Source of the DNA: Chloroflexota bacterium
GTDB lineage: Bacteria; Chloroflexota; Anaerolineae; Anaerolineales; Villigracilaceae
Length of the DNA: 9,005 nucleotides
Assembly: GCA_026389975.1 (NCBI GenBank)
Contig: JAPLGV010000083.1
Location: 4,051-13,055, forward strand
Direction: 5' to 3'
The position numbers were made by a program, and so were the translations under genes. How positions within the stretch are numbered: position 1 is the stretch's first letter; every line of letters starts with the position of its first letter. Of the stretch, positions 6,212 to 9,005 are shown in pieces. The notes below the pieces were generated by a model that was not told the DNA's origin, did no database searches, and worked only from the letters and a program-made list of their open reading frames with translations.

Positions 6212-7147
6212 ATGAAGACTCCCCTCATCGTTGTCGTTGGCCCCACTGCGGTGGGCAAGACCGGGATTTCCATCCAACTGGCCGAACGGCTGGGCGGGGA
6301 AATTGTCTCGGCGGATTCGCGCCTCTTTTACCGCGGGATGGACATCGGCACCGCCAAGCCGACGCCTGCGGAGCGCACCCGTATCCCGCACCACCTGATT
6401 GACGTGGCCGACCCAGACGAGACCTGGAGCCTGGCCGTTTTCCAACGCCTCGCCGCGGATGCGATTGCAGACATCCAGGGGCGTGGCAGACTGCCGTTCT
6501 TGGTGGGCGGGACGGGGCAGTACATCCACGCGGTGGTGCACGGCTGGGCGCCGCCCGCCACAGAGCCGGACGTTCGTTTGCGGAGCGTGCTGGAAGAGCT
6601 GGCAAAGTCCCGAGGGAACGATTGGCTGCACCAGCGGCTGGCCCTTCTCGACCCACCCGCGGCGGAGGCGATTGACTCACGCAACCTGCGCCGGACGGTG
6701 CGGGCGCTGGAGGTGATCTTCTCCACCGGCCGCAGATTCTCCGACCAGCGCCGGCAGAGCGAGAATTCCTACCGCCTGCTGACGATTGGGCTGATCCGTC
6801 CGCGCCCGGAACTTTACGCCCGTGTGGACGCCCGCATCGAAGCCATGTTCGCCGCCGGTCTGATGGACGAGGTGCGCAGCCTGCGGTCGCGTGGCTATTC
6901 GCCCGACCTGCCAACCATGTCGGCCATTGGCTACCGCGAGTGTGCGGCCGTGCTGCGGGGTGAGATGAGCCTGGAGGCTGCCAAAGTGCGCATGCGGCGG
7001 CTGACGCGCGTCTTCGTGCGGCGGCAGGCGAACTGGTTCAAGGCGGAAGATGCCGAGATCCACTGGTTCGAGGCAGGGGATGGAAAGATGGATGAAATTG
7101 AAAAAGAGATCCGCGTTTTCCTGGAAGAATCTGGAGTAGCCCCGTAA
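6212..7147 (+). CDS. miaA: tRNA dimethylallyltransferase MiaA
   Basis: MiaA transfers a dimethylallyl group from DMAPP to N6 of A37 in tRNAs that read codons starting with U. I choose ATG 6212 (MKTPLIVVVGPTAVGKT, 311 residues, normal length) over the in-frame ATG at 6149, because the extra 21 residues come only from the GGTAAT repeat. The ribosome site is weak in either case. Motifs in order: P-loop GPTAVGKT (10-17), SADSRLFYRGMDIGTAKP (33-50), PHHLID (59-64), LVGGTGQYI (97-105), the RNLRRTVRALEV helix, SAIGYRE, and the C-terminal RRLTRVFVRRQANWF. The usual Gln in SADSRQ is Leu here. The gene ends just before a truncated attC-like site. Confidence 0.95.
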   Translation: MKTPLIVVVGPTAVGKTGISIQLAERLGGEIVSADSRLFYRGMDIGTAKPTPAERTRIPHHLIDVADPDETWSLAVFQRLAADAIADIQGRGRLPFLVGGTGQYIHAVVHGWAPPATEPDVRLRSVLEELAKSRGNDWLHQRLALLDPPAAEAIDSRNLRRTVRALEVIFSTGRRFSDQRRQSENSYRLLTIGLIRPRPELYARVDARIEAMFAAGLMDEVRSLRSRGYSPDLPTMSAIGYRECAAVLRGEMSLEAAKVRMRRLTRVFVRRQANWFKAEDAEIHWFEAGDGKMDEIEKEIRVFLEESGVAP

Positions 7148-7328
7148 AGGGATGTTACGCGAGAGTCGCTTCGTGGCACCGCTCGTGAACGGCGCCCATT
7201 TTGCCAGAAATGCGCGATAATCGAGAAGGAGTCTCGCCAGTCCCGCCAGTGACGCAAACCGTTGGGTGGTGATATGGCGTTTCCGACGATAACTGCTTAG
7301 CTTCAGAGATTGAACAGGAGGCGTATTT
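7148..7328 (+). other. Junction between miaA and the cassette region
   Basis: This 181-bp stretch has no supported gene. It holds about 35 unassigned bases, then a partial attC-like site ending at the core site 7261-7267, then 61 bases of cassette leader ending in AGGAGG (7316-7321). I see no clear terminator for miaA. Confidence 0.6.
7183..7267 (+). repeat. Truncated attC-like site with core GTTGGGT
   Basis: The 3' end has a GTTRRRY core (GTTGGGT, 7261-7267), a 10-base spacer (7251-7260) and a CCAGT L'-like box (7246-7250). This is the same spacing as in the site at 8556-8577. Bases 7201-7247 align with 8505-8551 at about 42 of 48 columns, and looser similarity extends back to ACCGCTCG near 7183. 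I found no R'' (RYYYAAC) plus matching L'' box upstream, so the 5' part is absent or too diverged. It marks the left edge of the cassette region next to miaA. Confidence 0.6.
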
Positions 7329-8571
7329 ATGCAATACCGAGAACTGGGACGCACAGGTTGGAAAGTTTCTGCCGTGAGCTTTGGCGCGTGGGCCATTGGC
7401 GGGACTTGGGGGCCGGTCGATGACGCCGAATCATTGGCAGCATTACACCGGGCCGTAGAACTTGGCGTAAACTTCTTTGACACCGCCGACGTTTATGGCG
7501 ACGGTCGCAGCGAACGACTGCTGGCGCAACTGCGCCGCCAACACAGTGAAACCATCTACATTGCCACCAAAGCCGGACGGCGGTTAGACCCACACATCGC
7601 GGCAGGCTACAATCGTGCAAACCTCACAGTCTTTGTGGAACGCAGTATCACGAACCTGGATACAGAAGCCCTCGATTTGCTTCAACTCCACTGCCCACCT
7701 ACCCAAGTCTACTATATGCCAGAGATCTTTGGCGTACTCGATGACCTAGTCAAAGCGGGCAAAGTCCACTACTACGGCGTGAGTGTGGAAAAGGTGGAAG
7801 AAGCTCTCAAGGCAATAGAGTACCCCAACGTGCAAAGCGTGCAAATCATCTTCAATATGTTTCGTCATCGACCTGCCGAGTTTCTATTTGAGCAAGCCAA
7901 GAATCGGAAAGTGGGTATCCTGGCGCGCGTGCCACTAGCCTCCGGGATGCTCACAGGCAAACTAAAACCAGAAGACACCTTCGCACCTGACGACCATCGA
8001 GCATTTAACCGCAATGGTGAGGCATTTGATCGGGGCGAAACTTTCTCTGGTGTTGAGTACGATGTTGGCTTGCAAGCGGTTGATGAACTAAAGGCTATTT
8101 GCCCTGCGGGGATAAGTATGGTGCAGTTTGCCTTGCGCTGGATTTTGATGTTCGATGCTGTGGCCTGTGCCATCCCAGGTGCGAAGCGTCCGCTGCAGGC
8201 CGAGGAAAACTTCACTGTTGCAGATCTGGCTCCCCTCTCTCAAGAGACAATGGCACAGGTACGCTCCATCTATGACCGTCACATCCGAGAACTGGTACAC
8301 CATTACTGGTAAACTTTACCCATCGTGCAGCGTCACACACCTGGTAACAGCATCCTATCCATCAAGGTCATGACTTTGGAGGCTTTTCCTTATCCCTACC
8401 GACAGACAGGTTGCCACCCAACAGCGGCTGCAAGCGGACCCTTCCCCCTCCGGGGACGATGCAACAAGCTCAGGCAGCATCTCCGCCGCTCGCGAGCCAG
8501 CACGTTGCCAGAAATGGCGCGACAATGGGAAAGAGTCTCACCAGTCCCGCCGCTGCCGCTGAACCATACCG
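7262..8571 (+). mobile_element. Integron-type gene cassette carrying an aldo/keto reductase
   Basis: The boundaries follow the canonical cut in G^TTRRRY: the cassette begins TTGGGT (7262) and ends at the G of GTTAGCC (8571), about 1.31 kb. Inside are a 5' leader, a single gene in the same orientation as the attC, and the attC. The decisive sign is that the cassette's R'' box ACCCAAC (8416-8422) is the exact reverse complement of its own left core site GTTGGGT (7261-7267), 1.15 kb away. In a circular cassette these two halves form one attC. No integrase or attI is visible in the window, so this would belong to an integrase-distant array or a CALIN. Confidence 0.68.
7329..8312 (+). CDS. Aldo/keto reductase, cassette-borne
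   Basis: A 327-residue NADPH-type aldo/keto reductase with a TIM-barrel fold; the substrate is not predictable. The catalytic tetrad is present: Asp51 and Tyr56 in FFDTADVYGDG, Lys81 in IATKAGR, and His121 in LLQLHCPP. The N-terminus MQYRELGRTGWKVSAVSFGAWAIGG and the VQIIFNMF, LASGMLTGKL and FALRW segments are typical of the AKR family related to YajO/general stress protein 69. AGGAGG at 7316-7321 lies 7 bases before the ATG. It is the only gene of the cassette, 61 bases after the core site and about 100 bases before the attC. Codon use looks less GC-biased than in the neighbouring miaA, fitting transfer, though this was judged by eye. Confidence 0.93.
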   Translation: MQYRELGRTGWKVSAVSFGAWAIGGTWGPVDDAESLAALHRAVELGVNFFDTADVYGDGRSERLLAQLRRQHSETIYIATKAGRRLDPHIAAGYNRANLTVFVERSITNLDTEALDLLQLHCPPTQVYYMPEIFGVLDDLVKAGKVHYYGVSVEKVEEALKAIEYPNVQSVQIIFNMFRHRPAEFLFEQAKNRKVGILARVPLASGMLTGKLKPEDTFAPDDHRAFNRNGEAFDRGETFSGVEYDVGLQAVDELKAICPAGISMVQFALRWILMFDAVACAIPGAKRPLQAEENFTVADLAPLSQETMAQVRSIYDRHIRELVHHYW

Positions 8572-8629
8572 TTAGCCTATCCTCATCCACAGGTGCTAAT
8601 GCCTGCGAAGCCAAAGGCGAACCTTTACT
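8313..8629 (+). other. Non-coding stretch: cassette tail, attC and next cassette leader
   Basis: These 317 bases hold about 100 bases of cassette tail without visible features, the attC-like site (8416-8577), and a 52-base leader of the next cassette. A plus-strand frame of 102 codons (8325-8633) runs through the attC but has no family resemblance or ribosome site, so it is not accepted as a gene. A perfect 10-bp palindrome GCTCGCGAGC (8488-8497) lies inside the attC. Confidence 0.6.
8416..8577 (+). other. attC recombination site (integron cassette)
   Basis: The site reads R'' ACCCAAC (8416-8422), a 10-base spacer, L'' AGCGG followed by AC (8433-8439), a long internal segment, L' CCGCT (8556-8560), a 10-base spacer (8561-8570) and R' GTTAGCC (8571-8577). 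AGCGG and CCGCT are complementary. Both 10-base spacers match the geometry I recall for classical aadA/qac attC sites. At 162 bp it is long for an attC. R'' and R' pair imperfectly, as expected because R' belongs to the next cassette. The internal 8505-8551 block is shared with the site next to miaA. Confidence 0.65.
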
Positions 8630-9005
8630 ATGAAGGCTGAAGTCTTCTATCAAAAGATTGTTGCTATTGCCGCTCAATCGCCAGACGAGCGACGCCTTTC
8701 TCTCGTTGGGCTTCACACGGATGTAATAGCACCCTATCTCAATGCAGTTCGAGCGATGACAGCACAGGACGCCGCGCATGTCTGTTCGGATGGTCGCACG
8801 TTAGGGCAGGTCGTGGGCCATATCGCCGAGTGGGAGCGTTTTACCATTCTGGCAGTTGGAGAGATAATCGCAGGCGTCCAATGGCCCCAAATTATGAACC
8901 TGTCTGGATACGTTGAGCCAGATGGTCAAGTCTGCGGGTTCACCAGTGTTGATGCTTTCAACGACTATCAGGCCACCAAGCATGCGGCGTGGTCATGGCA
9001 ACAAA
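8630..9005 (+). CDS. DinB-like helical protein, partial (second cassette)
   Basis: The frame opens at ATG 8630 and runs 125 codons to the window edge without a stop. It begins MKAEVFYQKIVAIAAQSPDERRL. The segment GRTLGQVVGHIAEWERFTILAVGEIIAG (55-82), with His64 and W68-E-R, resembles the helix and metal-binding His of DinB/MDMPI-like four-helix-bundle proteins. The similarity is by eye and moderate. The ribosome site is weak (AAAGG about 12 bases upstream). It begins 59 bases after the attC core, where the first gene of a next cassette is expected. If the cassette reading is right, the unseen attC of this gene should carry an R'' of GGCTAAC. Confidence 0.65.
   Translation, partial: MKAEVFYQKIVAIAAQSPDERRLSLVGLHTDVIAPYLNAVRAMTAQDAAHVCSDGRTLGQVVGHIAEWERFTILAVGEIIAGVQWPQIMNLSGYVEPDGQVCGFTSVDAFNDYQATKHAAWSWQQ

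Noticed and set aside
6677..7483. Minus-strand open frame of 268 codons across miaA, the junction and the reductase start
   Set aside because: Antisense to two secure genes and to the cassette core site; no recognisable domain.
8325..8633. Plus-strand open frame of 102 codons through the attC region
   Set aside because: No ribosome site and low-complexity composition. It coincides with the structured recombination site.
8599..8640. Tiny 13-codon frame MPAKPKANLYYEG overlapping the DinB-like start
   Set aside because: No ribosome site and too short to support. It may only be a chance overlap, although an upstream coupling role cannot be excluded.
8396..8779. Minus-strand open frame of 127 codons overlapping the attC and the DinB-like gene
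   Set aside because: The plus-strand frame from 8630 is open to the window edge and resembles a known fold. A reverse-oriented gene spanning the attC would break the cassette layout.

Overview
The window reads as bacterial chromosome of moderately high GC. Protein flavour (Lon with an N-terminal extension, MiaA, a YraN nuclease-like protein, a GT4 glycosyltransferase and a Tpx-type peroxiredoxin) suggests Chloroflexota, perhaps Anaerolineae. That placement is inference from remembered protein style; no rRNA or other decisive marker is present.

Left part (1-4314) is entirely minus strand. Read in the transcribed direction it holds: an unrecognised protein interrupted by a perfect 32-bp tandem duplication (halves 3391-4314 and 2639-3427), a small unrecognised protein (2212-2646), a tRNA-Arg(TCT), a thiol peroxidase gene broken by an amber codon and a one-base frameshift, an Hsp20 small heat-shock protein, and the first 347 residues of the ATP-dependent protease Lon, which runs off the left edge. 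Hsp20 and Lon are 10 bp apart and form a natural holdase/protease proteostasis pair.

A 286-bp divergent intergenic region (4315-4600) carries a good sigma70-type promoter facing right and CGCGAAG-type repeats. On the plus strand follow a GT4 glycosyltransferase, yraN (4-bp overlap) and miaA. A degenerate GGTAAT repeat lies between yraN and miaA.

The right end (7183-9005) is the most interesting part. It looks like the beginning of an integron-type gene-cassette array with no integrase in view. A core site GTTGGGT lies at 7261-7267. An aldo/keto reductase follows at 7329-8312, and then a long attC-like site at 8416-8577. The R'' box of that site (ACCCAAC) is the exact reverse complement of the cassette's own 5' core site, as expected for a cassette that circularised and inserted. 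The site ends in GTTAGCC, where a second cassette begins, carrying a DinB-like helical protein cut by the window edge. The two core sites share about 48 bp of homologous internal attC sequence. The first site keeps only its 3' part, abutting miaA.

Two of the minus-strand genes carry inactivating lesions. Either these loci are decaying or the sequence comes from an error-containing (for example metagenomic) assembly; raw reads would separate the two.
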